From an uncultured Nitrospina sp. (lineage in GTDB: Bacteria > Nitrospinota > Nitrospinia > Nitrospinales > VA-1): a DNA stretch of 52,297 nucleotides. Below the pieces are notes generated by a model. That model had not been told where the DNA came from, did not search any database, and saw only the letters and a list, made by a program, of their open reading frames with translations. Positions within the stretch are counted from its first letter, which is position 1. Every line of letters begins with the position of its first letter. The translations under genes were made by a program, and so were the position numbers. The stretch is from contig CALAGQ010000038.1 of the NCBI GenBank assembly GCA_937891765.1, forward strand, positions 73,079 to 125,375, written 5' to 3'. Positions 18,420 to 29,600 of the stretch are shown in pieces.

Positions 18420-19385
18420 CTATTTTTTTCTTTTTTGATTGAACTGCTCCAGAATATTCAAGGCGATTTCCAGTGAATAGAGCTCACTATCCACCGCGAC
18501 ATTCCGGGGACTTCCGTTTTTAACACAATCAATGAAATGCTGGAGTTCCAGCTTGAGGGGATTATCTTTGTGGACGAAAATTCTTTCGACCAGCGATTCC
18601 TGCTTGTACCGCAGTGAACCCTTGGTCATTTGATGCTCTGAAGATGATTTGCGGTGAACATAAATTTCCTGATCGGTGTAATCCAATACCACGAAAGAAT
18701 CTTTCTGAGTGACCGATAAGGTTCGGACTTTATTCTGCGAAGCCCGACTGGCAACGATATTGGCAATGCATCCATTTTCAAATTCGAGTTGGGCGCTCAC
18801 GAGGTCATCTATTTCTGAAAAAACCGAGGCTCCAAGGACATGGCATGTAACCACCTTGGATTTGATCAGATTCAAAATGATATCGATATCATGGATCATG
18901 ATATCCAGAACCACGCCATCATCCTGAATCCTTTCGGCGAAAGGCCCCATACGCTTGCACTCCACAAAAAGTGGCGTTTCAACAATTTTGTGGAGTTCCT
19001 GCACCGCCCCATTAAAACGTTCCACGTGACCAATGTGCAAGATCAGGCCTTTGTCCTGAGCTAACTGAAAAAGCTCGCGGGCGTGATCGAGGTTGTTGGC
19101 ACAAGGCTTTTCCAACAAGACATGAATGCCATTATTAAGCAAATCCTTGGTGATAGGATAATGCAGCCTTGTCGGCACTGCGACGACTGCAATGTCCACC
19201 TGACCAAAAAGATCCTTGTAATCCGCATGGATGGGAGTGTGATAGATGTCCTGAATTGCTTTTCGGCGCTTTGGGTCTACATCCACCACCCCAGCAAGCT
19301 CCACCCCCTGCATCTCGGATAGAACCCCGACATGATATTCACCCATTCGGCCCACTCCCACCACACCTGCTCTCACCTTTGCCAC
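18420..19385 (-). CDS. Gfo/Idh/MocA-family oxidoreductase in the lipid A cluster
   Basis: A 321-residue NAD(P)-dependent oxidoreductase. The Rossmann start is GVVGVGRMGEYH (7-18), with the family motif EKPCANN near 90 and a C-terminal substrate domain holding HIGHVERFN and MIHDIDI. Its GTG start shares a base with the lpxA stop (TAGTG), so it is coupled to lpxA. In several lineages such a gene (GnnA class) works with an aminotransferase GnnB to make UDP-GlcNAc3N for amide-linked lipid A. That fits its place between lpxA and lpxI, but no gnnB is seen directly adjacent; the DegT gene at 33962 is distant. Assignment as gnnA is a hypothesis. Confidence 0.8.
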   Translation of the reverse strand: MAKVRAGVVGVGRMGEYHVGVLSEMQGVELAGVVDVDPKRRKAIQDIYHTPIHADYKDLFGQVDIAVVAVPTRLHYPITKDLLNNGIHVLLEKPCANNLDHARELFQLAQDKGLILHIGHVERFNGAVQELHKIVETPLFVECKRMGPFAERIQDDGVVLDIMIHDIDIILNLIKSKVVTCHVLGASVFSEIDDLVSAQLEFENGCIANIVASRASQNKVRTLSVTQKDSFVVLDYTDQEIYVHRKSSSEHQMTKGSLRYKQESLVERIFVHKDNPLKLELQHFIDCVKNGSPRNVAVDSELYSLEIALNILEQFNQKRKK

Positions 19386-20155
19386 TACTTGGTCACTCCT
19401 CTTGAGGAATTTTTTATAAAGTTTATAAGGTATTGAACCTCGTCAAACATTTCAATTTCAGCCGCAATCTTTTCCAACGCCTGATTGGTATTCAGCTCTG
19501 GTTGGGCAACTAATTTTAGAACTTTTTTTATCGCCGCCCGGACATCCGGTTTGAAATTTGCCCGCTTGAGCCCGATAGTATTAGCGCTGTAAAGCCGGGC
19601 CGGGTTTCCTTCCACAGTAGAAAAAGGCAGGATATCCTGAACCACACGGGCCATTCCCCCAACCATAGCATGCCGGCCTATTCGAACAAATTGATGGATA
19701 CCCACCAGACCCGAAATAAACGCTTTGTCCTCTACAATAACATGGCCGGATAAAGCTGTGCTATTCACAATCACCACCTCGTTGCCTATTTCACAGTCAT
19801 GGCCAACATGCGAATAGGCCATGAGCAGGCAACCATTGCCAACCCGGGTCACACCATTTTCGAAACCCGATCGATGAATGGTGACATATTCCCGAATCAC
19901 CGTTCCATCGCCAATTTCCAATAAGGCGGGAACATTTTTAAAATTAAGAATCTGCGGTTCGCCGCCCAGCGAGGCGCCATGAAAAATCCTACAGTTCCTG
20001 CCGATAACCGTGCCCGCGTCGATCAATACATTAGGCCCTACAGTCGTGCCCTCACCGATCCGGGCCTTTGGTCCAATAGTGGTGAAAGGACCCACCTCGA
20101 CCCCTTGGGCCAATTCGGCACCGGGATGAATGACTGCGCTGGAATGAATGGTCAC
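19385..20155 (-). CDS. lpxA: UDP-N-acetylglucosamine O-acyltransferase
   Basis: Transfers a 3-hydroxyacyl chain from ACP to UDP-GlcNAc, the first step of lipid A synthesis. The 256-residue left-handed beta-helix protein starts with hexapeptide repeats (IHPGAEL, VGPFTTIG, GPNVLIDAG) and has the catalytic-His region SHVGHDCEIG and GGMARVVQDILPF. The LpxA-type C-terminal helical domain follows. The start is GTG at 20155; a short frame ATGATGGCTTTATCCTCGTGA overlaps it, possibly aiding coupling with fabZ. It lies between fabZ and the Gfo/Idh gene. Confidence 0.95.
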   Translation of the reverse strand: MTIHSSAVIHPGAELAQGVEVGPFTTIGPKARIGEGTTVGPNVLIDAGTVIGRNCRIFHGASLGGEPQILNFKNVPALLEIGDGTVIREYVTIHRSGFENGVTRVGNGCLLMAYSHVGHDCEIGNEVVIVNSTALSGHVIVEDKAFISGLVGIHQFVRIGRHAMVGGMARVVQDILPFSTVEGNPARLYSANTIGLKRANFKPDVRAAIKKVLKLVAQPELNTNQALEKIAAEIEMFDEVQYLINFIKNSSRGVTK

Positions 20156-20229
20156 GAGGATAAAGCCATCATGATTGGCCTGGAAAAGGCACGAAATATA
20201 AATGGCGAAGCAGCCAGCTGTTTACAATA

Positions 20230-20661
20230 TCAGCCTTTACCAAGCATAGCCTGAAGAGTACATTCAGTAGCTAACGCATCGCCCACAAACGCTTTGCCTT
20301 CAAACCGGAAAAGCGTTCCCCTCTGCTTAATTTTAGTCAACTCCAACCTCAATTGATCCCCCGGAACAACAGGCTTCCTGAATTTGGCCCCATCAATACC
20401 GGTAAAAAATACGGAGGCTTGACCCTCCATCTTCATAATTTTTATTCCCAGAATGCAGGCGACCTGTGCAAGGGCCTCGATAATAAGCACACCCGGCATG
20501 ACGGGAAACTCTGGAAAATGGCCCTGAAAAAAAGGTTCATTGATCGTCACATTTTTAATGCCGACGATTCGGGAATCCATATCACATTCGATAATCTTAT
20601 CGACCAGCAGAAAAGGATACCGATGAGGAATGATCTTTTTGATTTCATTAATATCCATCAT
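20230..20661 (-). CDS. fabZ: (3R)-hydroxyacyl-ACP dehydratase
   Basis: Dehydrates 3-hydroxyacyl-ACP in fatty acid elongation and draws on the same 3-hydroxyacyl-ACP pool as LpxA. The 143-residue hot-dog protein has PHRYPFLLVDKI at 12-23, the active His48 in GHFPEFPVMPG, and Glu62 in IEALAQ. Two Met codons open the frame. It is the usual neighbour of lpxA. In most Gram-negative genomes lpxD precedes it, but here only 95 bases separate it from ompH. Confidence 0.96.
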   Translation of the reverse strand: MMDINEIKKIIPHRYPFLLVDKIIECDMDSRIVGIKNVTINEPFFQGHFPEFPVMPGVLIIEALAQVACILGIKIMKMEGQASVFFTGIDGAKFRKPVVPGDQLRLELTKIKQRGTLFRFEGKAFVGDALATECTLQAMLGKG

Positions 20662-20756
20662 ATCAGGAATTCCTTCTCACTGTGGCTTGTCTGGAAATTT
20701 CGGTACGTTCAAATGCGGGGATCGAGCAGGTTATTTTAGCCGGAGCAATGCAGGAA

Positions 20757-21296
20757 CTATTTATTAGCCCTGTCATAGGCGCGGGTCGCGATGTCTGTCA
20801 AATCGTTTCCCTTATCATGATAAAGAACGACCTTCTGCTCCAGAATCATTGTATAGTTCTTTTCTTGGCCAATTTTTTTTATAACATCCATCATTTTAAG
20901 CAGAATCTTCTGAGTCATTTCTTTTTCTTTTTTGCCAAACTCCGCGTTCTGGTCCTGGACATATCTTTCAAAGTCTATCTTTTCTTTTCTAAACTGATCT
21001 TCTTTTTTCTTTTTCAGATCTGGATCCAGAACGAAACTTTGCTTGTTCAAGTCCTCCAGCATTTTTTTGATCTTCAGTTCCTTACTTTTGATTCTTGTCT
21101 TCTCTTTAGTGAAATCCGCTTTGAATTTATCAAAATTTGATTTCCACTCCTTGGTACTGGAAACCGCTTTTTGAATATCCAAAAACCCTATCCGGTTCTC
21201 CGCAGCAAAAGACGAAACTGCAAAAGGCCCGTAAATTAAAAAACCAATGAGCAGTGGGCAGATGATCCTGAACTTCCGAAAAATTGTTAACCGCAT
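20757..21296 (-). CDS. OmpH/Skp-family periplasmic chaperone
   Basis: Holds unfolded outer-membrane proteins in the periplasm. The 179 residues begin with a signal peptide (hydrophobic stretch about 12-30, cleavage near SFA-AENRIG), then the Skp start IGFLDIQKAVSSTKEW and a long charged coiled coil (about 55-135) forming the tentacles. A C-terminal return helix contains YTMILEQKVVLYHDKGNDLTD. It lies 28 bases after bamA, the usual order. Confidence 0.92.
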   Translation of the reverse strand: MRLTIFRKFRIICPLLIGFLIYGPFAVSSFAAENRIGFLDIQKAVSSTKEWKSNFDKFKADFTKEKTRIKSKELKIKKMLEDLNKQSFVLDPDLKKKKEDQFRKEKIDFERYVQDQNAEFGKKEKEMTQKILLKMMDVIKKIGQEKNYTMILEQKVVLYHDKGNDLTDIATRAYDRANK

Positions 21297-21324
21297 AAAC
21301 CTGATCCTTTTTAAAATTTAAATT

Positions 21325-23592
21325 TTAAAATGCGCTTCCTGCCGAGAAATGAAACTCTGCCGCTTCTTCGCCAGTTTCCTTATCCAGTTTAATACCATAG
21401 GCAAAACCCAGTGGTCCAAAAGGACTGATAAAACGAATACCAGCACCTACACTGCTGCGCATTTCTGTCAAGTCAAAATTTTTGGCTGTCGTCTTGGTAT
21501 TAAAACCACTGCCATAAATATTCCCACGGTCATAAAACACAAAACCGCGAAAAGATTTGGTGAAGGGGTACTGCAATTCCAAATTGATAAGAAGTGACTT
21601 GTTACCCCCTATCGGGTCGCCATCACTATCTTTTGGCCCAACATCTTCAATGGTAAAGCCTCTGAGCGAAGTCGGCCCTCCCATGAAGTACCTTTCAAAA
21701 CCCGGAACATCTTCTCCACCATAACCGTCTGCATAATTAACCCGGCCATGCGCTGCGCCAACGAGCTTTCCCCATAGAGGATGGTAGTACGTCACTTCAT
21801 AAACGGATTTGGTGAATTTGGCGCCCCCCAGCCCGGCGAGTTCAAATCCTACCACATGCCTCCACCCCTTGGAAGGATTTAAAAAATTGTCCCGCGAATC
21901 GTGAACATAGGTGGGTGCAATTCTGCTGGTCACGCGGGTCTCGTTCTTAAAAAACTCCGTTTCATCGGCCGCGGCCACCCCTGACACTTCTACATTGTCA
22001 AAACGGTATCTCAAGCCAACCGAATCGTACTCAGAAATATTTTTACCCAGGCGAATACCGCCTCCGGTTGACTGGGAATCGAAGCTAAGGAAATCCTGAT
22101 CCGCATTAAACGCATCGACCCCCAATGATATTTCGGAGTCAAACAAGCGTGGCTCGGTAAAGTTTAAATTAAAATCCGAGCGGATGGAGGACAACTGGGC
22201 AGACAAACTCAACCTCTGACCATTTCCGAACAGGTTGTCCTGAGCAATGGAGGTGTTAAAAATCAAATTCTCGACCGAACTGAAACCGGCGCCCACCGAG
22301 AACGATCCGGTTGGCCTCTCAGTCACTGTCGTGAGGACATCAATGAGGTCAGGATCCTGGCCCCTGTGGGTATCAATCTTGACATCTTCAAAAAAATTGA
22401 GGTTGTTGAGCCGTTGTTTACTGCGCTTCAACTTGGAGCCATCAAACAACTCCCCTTCTTTCAGCCGGAATTCGCGGCGGATAACATTGTCCCGGGTTTT
22501 AATGTTTCCGAGAATTTCAATATTGCCAACATAAACCTTTTTGCCTTTATCGACTTCTATGGACAAATCAACGGTGCGGTCTTCATCGTTTAACTTCGAA
22601 ACCGGGTTTGCGTCAGCATAGGCATAACCTTTTTGAGAGTACAAATCGGCGATCGTTAAGATGTCCTGGCGCAACTGGGACACATTGTAGATATCACCAA
22701 CCTTGGTCTGAATGCTTTTTTGAATTTCATCCGGGGAGACCGCATCATCACCGCTTAATTTCAAAGTCTTCACGCGGAACTGCGGGCCTTCCTCAACCGG
22801 GATAGTGATATGAACCTCCCGAGCCTTTTTGTTGATATCTATACGAGGTTCCAATACTTTGATCCTGAGATAGCCGTGATCGTGGTAAAAACCTTCTACC
22901 CGAAACATGTCCAGCTTTAAGATATCTTTTTGGTACACCCCCGAATCATCCACAAAGGAATACCAGGACCTTTCCTGAGTTTCCATCTGTCCACGGAGTT
23001 CTTTATCCGGGAAAGCTTTGTTTCCTGAAAAACGGATCTTTTCAATCTTTACCTTTTCTCCCTCCTTGATCCTGATGGTAACATTAACCAGATTTTCCTT
23101 ACTGGACTGATCGATATCCACTTGGGCAAAAAAGTATCCTTTCTCATGATAAAGCTTGAGGACTTCCTCATTGCTCTCCAGAATCAGGTGGTCATTGAAC
23201 GTCGCCCCACGTTTGAGTCCAATTTTTTCCCGGATGTCATTCGCGTCAACCTTGTCATTACCCGCAATTTCAACATCCCCGATTGAAGGAATCTCTTCGA
23301 CAAAAAATTCAACCTCCAGCCCCTTCAGGGTCTCTCGCGTTTCAACACGGATGTCCTTGAATTGGCCCAAGCTGTAAATCTGCTCGATATCCTCACGGAT
23401 CTGTTTTTTGGAGAGCGCGGTGCCAGGCTTGGATTTGATGTAATAGAGTATTGTCGACTCATCAATCCGCTTGTTCCCTTGTATCTTCACGGACTGGATA
23501 TTTTCACCTTCTTGAGCAGACACAAAGGGGGCCGGGACAAGGAGAGCAAAACCGATCAGAGCCGCAAAAAAAATGTGGGCTTTTTTCAACAT
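21325..23592 (-). CDS. bamA: Outer-membrane protein assembly factor BamA
   Basis: Core of the BAM complex that inserts beta-barrel proteins into the outer membrane. The 755 residues show a signal peptide ending near VSA-QEGEN, five POTRA domains (about 30-420, with repeated GN/GNK motifs such as IQGNKRIDEST and ILGNIKTRDNVIRREF) and a 16-strand barrel. The barrel has FMGGPTSLRGF and VGAGIRFISPFGPLGFAYG, and ends in Phe as expected for an outer-membrane barrel signal. It heads the envelope block bamA-ompH-fabZ-lpxA. Confidence 0.97.
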   Translation of the reverse strand: MLKKAHIFFAALIGFALLVPAPFVSAQEGENIQSVKIQGNKRIDESTILYYIKSKPGTALSKKQIREDIEQIYSLGQFKDIRVETRETLKGLEVEFFVEEIPSIGDVEIAGNDKVDANDIREKIGLKRGATFNDHLILESNEEVLKLYHEKGYFFAQVDIDQSSKENLVNVTIRIKEGEKVKIEKIRFSGNKAFPDKELRGQMETQERSWYSFVDDSGVYQKDILKLDMFRVEGFYHDHGYLRIKVLEPRIDINKKAREVHITIPVEEGPQFRVKTLKLSGDDAVSPDEIQKSIQTKVGDIYNVSQLRQDILTIADLYSQKGYAYADANPVSKLNDEDRTVDLSIEVDKGKKVYVGNIEILGNIKTRDNVIRREFRLKEGELFDGSKLKRSKQRLNNLNFFEDVKIDTHRGQDPDLIDVLTTVTERPTGSFSVGAGFSSVENLIFNTSIAQDNLFGNGQRLSLSAQLSSIRSDFNLNFTEPRLFDSEISLGVDAFNADQDFLSFDSQSTGGGIRLGKNISEYDSVGLRYRFDNVEVSGVAAADETEFFKNETRVTSRIAPTYVHDSRDNFLNPSKGWRHVVGFELAGLGGAKFTKSVYEVTYYHPLWGKLVGAAHGRVNYADGYGGEDVPGFERYFMGGPTSLRGFTIEDVGPKDSDGDPIGGNKSLLINLELQYPFTKSFRGFVFYDRGNIYGSGFNTKTTAKNFDLTEMRSSVGAGIRFISPFGPLGFAYGIKLDKETGEEAAEFHFSAGSAF

Positions 23593-23754
23593 TCGACCAG
23601 AACTATCTGAATTTTTTCGAGTTATCAGGGGCTAAACCTCACCTGCGTTTCCAGGCAAAAAAAAGTATCAAGCTCCAGCAGTATAACCCACTGAAACTTA
23701 ATACCTTAAATATTTTTTGTCGTCATTGCTTCCGTTTAAGCAAAGAAAAATTGA

Positions 23755-26184
23755 TCAACCCACATTAAGCGCTCCGGACTTTTCAACAAACACCAGAGCG
23801 TCATCCTGCAAGCTGACTTCAATGAGTCCACCGCTTGTGAATCGACCTTTGAGCATTTCGTCGGACAAGACATCTTCCAAATATTTTTGAATGGCTCGCT
23901 TCAAAGGCCGGGCACCAAAAGTAGCATCAAAGCCCTTTTCAGCCAGCCATCTTTTCGCGCCAGGAGTCACATCCAATGTCAGCCCCTGCTGAATCAACTG
24001 CTCATTGAGAATGTTCAACTGAACATCAAGAATCTCGACAATATTTTCCAATTCCAGAGGACGAAAGACCACTGTCTCACTCAGCCGGTTGAGAAACTCA
24101 GGATTGAAGGTCTTCTTCAAGTCTTGTTTCAATTCCTTTTGCATCTTGTCGTAGCTCAGCTCATCGTCATCCTTGTGAAACCCAAGACTGGTTCCTTTTT
24201 CCAGCATCCGGGAACTGATGTTGGAGGTTAGAATCACAACCGTGTTCTTGAAATCCACCACCCGACCATAGCTATCGGTCAAGCGACCATCGTCCATGAT
24301 CTGCAACAGGAGATGGTAGATATCCGGATTGGCTTTTTCGATCTCGTCAAAGAGGACCACCGAATAAGGTTTACGACGTACCTTTTCTGTCAACTGGCCG
24401 CCTTCCTCATAACCGACATACCCCGGAGGCGCTCCCGTCAAGCGGGACACATTGAATTTTTCCATATACTCCGACATATCCAGCCGGATGAGCGCATCCG
24501 CATTGCCAAACAGGAATTCGGCCAGAACCTTTGCCAACTCCGTTTTACCAACACCTGTCGGCCCCAGAAAAAGAAAGCTGCCAATCGGCCTCTTCATATC
24601 TTTCAAACCTGATCGGGATCGGCGAATCGCCTTGGTCAACACTTTGATAGCCTCAGCCTGCCCAACAACTTTACCGGCCAGTTCTTGCTCCATGTTGATC
24701 AGACGTTCAGTTTCTTTCTCCTCAATGCGGGAGAGCGGTATTCCGGTCATGCTGGAAACGACATCGGCAATATCATCTTCTGTAATACTGGGCTCAGTCG
24801 CATCGCGGCCTTTATCCCAATCGGCCTTCACTTCATCCAGCTTATCGCGCAACGCTTCTTCTTTGTCGCGCAATTCAACAGCCTTTTCAAATTCCTGATT
24901 TTCGATACAGATTTTCTTATCGCGAATAACAATATCTATATCGCGCTGAATTTTTTTCATCTCGGGAGACTGGGTGATCTCACGCAGACGCACCCGAGAC
25001 CCGGCCTCATCGATCACGTCAATAGCTTTATCGGGGAGAAACCGGTCGCTGATGTAGCGCTCAGAATACCGCACCGCCATAACAATAGCCTCGTCAGAGA
25101 TTTTTGCCCTGTGATGCAGTTCATACGGAACCTTCAGCCCCTTGATGATCTCAATCGTTTCTTCCACCGTCGGCGGATTCACAATGATGGGCTGAAAACG
25201 TCTTTCCAACGCGCCGTTCTTCTCAATGTATTTGCGGTACTCTTCCAGAGTGGTGGCGCCGATGCACTGGAGCTCACCACGGGAAAGAGCTGGCTTGAGC
25301 ATATTGGAGGCATCCACCGAGCCTTCGGCGGCTCCCGCCCCTACCAGTGTGTGCAACTCGTCAACGAACAAGATAACGCTGTCATTCTGGATGATTTCTT
25401 TCATGATTCCTTTGAGGCGCGCTTCAAACTGACCGCGATACTTAGTACCCGCAATCAGAGAGCCCAAATCCAAAGAGACCACGCGTTTATCAAAAAGCGT
25501 ATCTGGCACTTCCCGTTCCGCAATAAGCTGGGCCAGTCCTTCGACGATCGCGGTTTTACCAACACCAGGCTCGCCAATCAGCACCGGATTGTTTTTGGTG
25601 CGACGGCTGAGAATCTGAATCACCCGCTCGATTTCCTTGGCTCGGCCGATGACCGGGTCTAACTTCCCGTCTATCGCCATTTTCGTCAAGTCACGGCTGA
25701 ATTCATCCAGCGTCGGGGTCTTGCCGACTTCGCGGTTGCTCTCAGTCGGTTCTTTGAACATCTCCACGATTTTTTCCCGGACATCATCAAAGAACATACC
25801 GAAACTATTCAGAACCCGGCAAGCAACGCCTTCTTTTTCCTTCAACAGACCTAAAAGAAGATGCTCGGTGCCAATATAATTATGGTTCAGAGCCCTGGCT
25901 TCCTCGACCGCAAACTCCAAAACTTTCTTGGCACGGGAGGTGAAAGGGATATCCCCAATGATCAACGAGTTTGAACTACGAGGCAGGTTTTTCTCCAGCT
26001 CCTTTTTCAACTGAATCAGGTCCACTCCGCTTTTTTGAACGATGGCAACAGCAATACCCCCGCCATCTTTAATAACGCCTTGCAAAATATGCTCTGTTCC
26101 TAAATATTCGTGGCGGTAAAGCTCAGCTTCCTCGCGAGCAAGGATTATGACTCTTCGCGCCCTCTCTGTGAATCGCTTAAACAT
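23755..26184 (-). CDS. clpC: ATP-dependent Clp protease ATP-binding subunit ClpC
   Basis: AAA+ unfoldase that feeds substrates to ClpP. The 809 residues have the Clp N domain (two repeats, about 1-145), AAA-1 with GEPGVGKT and the Walker [13 protein letters not shown], a middle domain with the UVR-like motif [18 protein letters not shown], and AAA-2 with GPTGVGKT and [11 protein letters not shown]-terminal D2-small domain follows. The UVR-containing middle region and length mark ClpC rather than ClpA or ClpB. No clpP or mcsA/mcsB neighbours are in view. Confidence 0.96.
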   Translation of the reverse strand: MFKRFTERARRVIILAREEAELYRHEYLGTEHILQGVIKDGGGIAVAIVQKSGVDLIQLKKELEKNLPRSSNSLIIGDIPFTSRAKKVLEFAVEEARALNHNYIGTEHLLLGLLKEKEGVACRVLNSFGMFFDDVREKIVEMFKEPTESNREVGKTPTLDEFSRDLTKMAIDGKLDPVIGRAKEIERVIQILSRRTKNNPVLIGEPGVGKTAIVEGLAQLIAEREVPDTLFDKRVVSLDLGSLIAGTKYRGQFEARLKGIMKEIIQNDSVILFVDELHTLVGAGAAEGSVDASNMLKPALSRGELQCIGATTLEEYRKYIEKNGALERRFQPIIVNPPTVEETIEIIKGLKVPYELHHRAKISDEAIVMAVRYSERYISDRFLPDKAIDVIDEAGSRVRLREITQSPEMKKIQRDIDIVIRDKKICIENQEFEKAVELRDKEEALRDKLDEVKADWDKGRDATEPSITEDDIADVVSSMTGIPLSRIEEKETERLINMEQELAGKVVGQAEAIKVLTKAIRRSRSGLKDMKRPIGSFLFLGPTGVGKTELAKVLAEFLFGNADALIRLDMSEYMEKFNVSRLTGAPPGYVGYEEGGQLTEKVRRKPYSVVLFDEIEKANPDIYHLLLQIMDDGRLTDSYGRVVDFKNTVVILTSNISSRMLEKGTSLGFHKDDDELSYDKMQKELKQDLKKTFNPEFLNRLSETVVFRPLELENIVEILDVQLNILNEQLIQQGLTLDVTPGAKRWLAEKGFDATFGARPLKRAIQKYLEDVLSDEMLKGRFTSGGLIEVSLQDDALVFVEKSGALNVG

Positions 26185-26615
26185 GATTCAACTTGCCTCA
26201 AAAATAGCGGATTTATAATCTGAAAAGAGGCCTGCAGGGGTAAAAACTGCTGGCAACATCTCTGTTCTGTATTCGGGTAAACTCCCTTATTATCTTAACA
26301 AATGATGTCAATTATATAAAGGTTTTATTTCCCCCCAGCCGCTATCAGCCAAAGCCTTTTATTTCAAGGCTTTATCTTGTCATTTTGCAACCCTCCAAAC
26401 CAGTAAATTCCAATCCGGCGAGTGTTTTCTTATCGGCTGAAAATTGGAAGGACTTGAAACCTTAGTTTGAGCAGGTCAGCGTGACGCTGGCCCACTAGGC
26501 GTGGGACCTATGTGCACCCACTCCCGTGGGAGGGAATTGGCAAGGGGTTCTTAAGCCGAGAAGAACGATTGTTAGCAGTAAAAAGCTATTGCTCGTTGGC
26601 CCCACGCCTAGTGGG
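26185..26615. other. Intergenic region upstream of clpC with composite palindromic element
   Basis: 431 bases between clpC start and metH stop, both on the minus strand. The part nearest clpC (26185-26460) is AT-rich and should hold its promoter. TTGACA is visible near 26300-26315 on the minus strand, but no well-spaced -10 box follows, so I do not call it. The rest is a palindromic element (26477-26624). Confidence 0.45.
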
Positions 26616-26624
26616 CTAGTGGTA
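26477..26624 (-). repeat. Palindromic intergenic element, copy 4 (composite, four hairpins)
   Basis: The most complete copy. In order: CAGCG-TGA-CGCTG (26478-26490), CCCAC-TAGGC-GTGGG (26491-26505), CCCAC-TCCC-GTGGG (26517-26530), the core TTAAGCCGAGA (26551-26561), GCTATTGCTC, and CCCAC-GCCTA-GTGGG (26601-26615). The metH stop TAG (26618-26616) directly abuts the last hairpin. The element is roughly symmetric about the core. Confidence 0.88.
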
Positions 26625-29600
26625 GCTGGCGTCTTTGTGGAAACAGATCACTGCGGCGGTGGTGCTGGGCGGATAAAACTCGTTGCCCGAGGTCAGGGTC
26701 ACGCCAATATCCTCGGCCCCGAGAAGTTCCCATATAATACGGTTGTAAACCAGGTCGGTGATAGCCGGGTAACCCGGACTGTAGCGCTGGCCCCGGTTGT
26801 CTTTTTTCGCCCCGACCCGTTGGCGTTGCAATTGATGGATGTATTCCGCCAGGTCTTCAGCCACCCGATCGCTCAAGCCCTGAAGGTATAACGCCGACTC
26901 GCTGTCATTCTGCGCCTTGAACTCTTCAACGCCCGCTTCGACCTGGTCGCCTGCGGTCGATATCTGCAATCCAATCACATCCCACTGCCCGGAAGCTTTG
27001 GGATAAAAATACTGGCCCACCGAAAAGATATCTTTTCGGCCCTTGCCTATGCAGACATCGAATTTCAGCCGGGCCAATTCCTTCTCCCGGTCTTTCGGAT
27101 CATAAACAATGACTTCGTCGCCCTCTGATTGCGCCGGGAAAAGCGCGAACCGGGCTTTAGGAACGACCCACCCTCTCTGTTCGGCTTTTTCTATCCATGT
27201 TTTTTCCAAAGCTTGCAGTTGTTGCAGGGTCACTCCCTTATGAATCCAGCTGGATTTTTTGCCAAACTTCCAGTTCAGCGAATACAAACTTTTTCGATCC
27301 ATGCTTCCTGCAAGCTTATGCAGTTTGAACTCGACCTTGTGAACTCCGTATCCCTCCGACGGACTTTCATGATGCCTGAAATTGACTTTTCTCCGGGGCA
27401 AAGTCTGCAACAGCTTGTCTTTCTCTGCCTGAATTCCTTTGGCCTTATGATATTCACGCACCAACTTTTCTTTATTTTCTTTCAGCAGACCGGGGCGCTG
27501 CCCTTTGTCCATGAGCTGTCCCATGATGTTGACGCCATCCATTCCACTACCGCAGTAAAAAACATTGTCCAGAATCGCTTGCGTATCATCGCCACCATGC
27601 ATGGCGACATACCCAGCGTGCCGGGAGTTCACCGGTGCCCCGCCAATGAGAATGGGAATGGAATATTTCTGCTCGAGCAACATGCGGGTGACCGTTATCA
27701 TGTGGTTCGAAGTTTGAACCAATAAGGCGCTCATGCCGATGGCATCGGCCTTTTCCTGCTTCGCCGTGTCGATGAACCGGTCGAGCGGAACCTGCACGCC
27801 CAAGTCAATCACCCGATAACCATAATTCTCCAGCAAGGTTTTCGCTAGGTCTTTGCCGATACTATGCACATCCTGATAAACCGTGCCGATCACCACCACG
27901 CCTTTATAGTCGATCTCAGCACCCGGCTCGATGCCGCTTTGAAAACGCATGAAGCTTTCGAGAAACAGCATCACATGGCGCATGACATCGGCGCTTTTTA
28001 AAAGATGCGGCAGGCTCACTTCCCCACGACCAAACGCATCGCCCAACTCGCGCATGGCGATCATGAGGTGACCACTTATAAATTCCAGCGGAGCGTGGGT
28101 TTCGATAGCTTTGGCAACATCTTCCACAATGCGGTCTGTGTAAGGAAAAACCCCACCCTCTTTTTCAATGTTGCCTTCCTGCTTTTGTTTGAATCCGTCT
28201 TTGATGCGCTGGCAGATGCTTTCTTCCAGAGGAAGGTCTTCATACACGACCTTCTTCGCCTGGACGCCGGTTTTCTTGGTCAGCGCAATCTCTTCCAATT
28301 CTTCAAAGGCGGTCATATTGCGATCAAGAATGACCTTACGGGCCAGAACCACATCACTCTCCGGCAAACTTTCGAGCGGAACATAATGGTGTGGATTCAA
28401 AATGGCACAGTCCAACCCGGCCTTTCTGGCCTCATCAAGAAACACACTGGTCAGCACCTTGCGCATATAAGGCTTGGCGGCCAGCCCGTTGGTCAGGTTG
28501 CCCACACCCATGCTGGTTTTAAGATCCGGATGAATGGCTTTGATGCGCGGCAGACATTTTAAAGTCTCGACACAAAAGTTGAGACCCTCGACAGATTCCG
28601 AACCGATGGGATAGGCATTGACATCAACAATAATCTGGTCGGGCTGAACATTAAATTTTTCTCCTGCCTGTTTCACAATTTCTGCGGCCAGATTATATTT
28701 TTCGTCCGCAGTCTGGCCCGGTCCTTCCGGCCCGTTCACCAAAGCAATATAGATCGGACTATGCTCGGCAGTTTGAGACAACACCGCCTCGAGCTTGTTC
28801 ACCCCAGGCTCGTATTCCTCCAAACTGATGGAATTGATAATCGGCCTGCCCGGATAGACTTCGATGGCCTGCTTGAGTGCCTCGACCGAAAACGAGTCGA
28901 TGCACATGACGCCCTTGAAATCACTAGTCATCTCATAAATGGTTTGGGTTAATACCGTATCGGTGTCGACGACATTGCTGTCCATACAAACATCGATGAT
29001 TTCAATGCCCAAGTCCTTGACCTGCTCTTCGACCACCTCTTCCAGCGTCGACATCTGGATTCCATCGTCACGCTCCACCGCGTCGCGAACTTTTTTACTG
29101 CCTCTTACATTCAGTCTTTCACCGATGCGCAGTAACGCTTCCGAGCTGTCAAGAGCCACCGCCTCTTGTGGGCCGGAGACATAAACCTGTTTCTCTATTT
29201 TTTTTCTATTGGGTACCACACCTTTTAACCTGTTCGACAAAGCGCGAATATGGTCCGGCGTGGTTCCGCAACAACCGCCGATAATGGCGACGCCAAAATC
29301 TTTCACAAACCGTTCGACATAATCCGCCATCTCTTCAGGCTGCAACTTGTAACAGGTTTTGCCATCTTCGGAGATCGGTTGTCCGGCATTGGGAATAATG
29401 GATATCGGGTGATGACAAACCCGGCTGAGTTTTTCTACCGTCTTCTCCATCAGCTCCGGGCCAGTGTTGCAGTTGATGCCGAAGGCAGAAATCCCCATAC
29501 CCTGCACCGCCACATAAGCTGCATGAATATCGGTGTTGAAAATCTGCATTTTGGAAAAGCCATCTACGGTGACCTGAGCAATGATGGGAAGCCGGCTGCC

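Noticed and set aside
26290..26320. Sigma-70 promoter for clpC
   Set aside because: TTGACA is present on the minus strand but no -10 box occurs at 16-18 bases.
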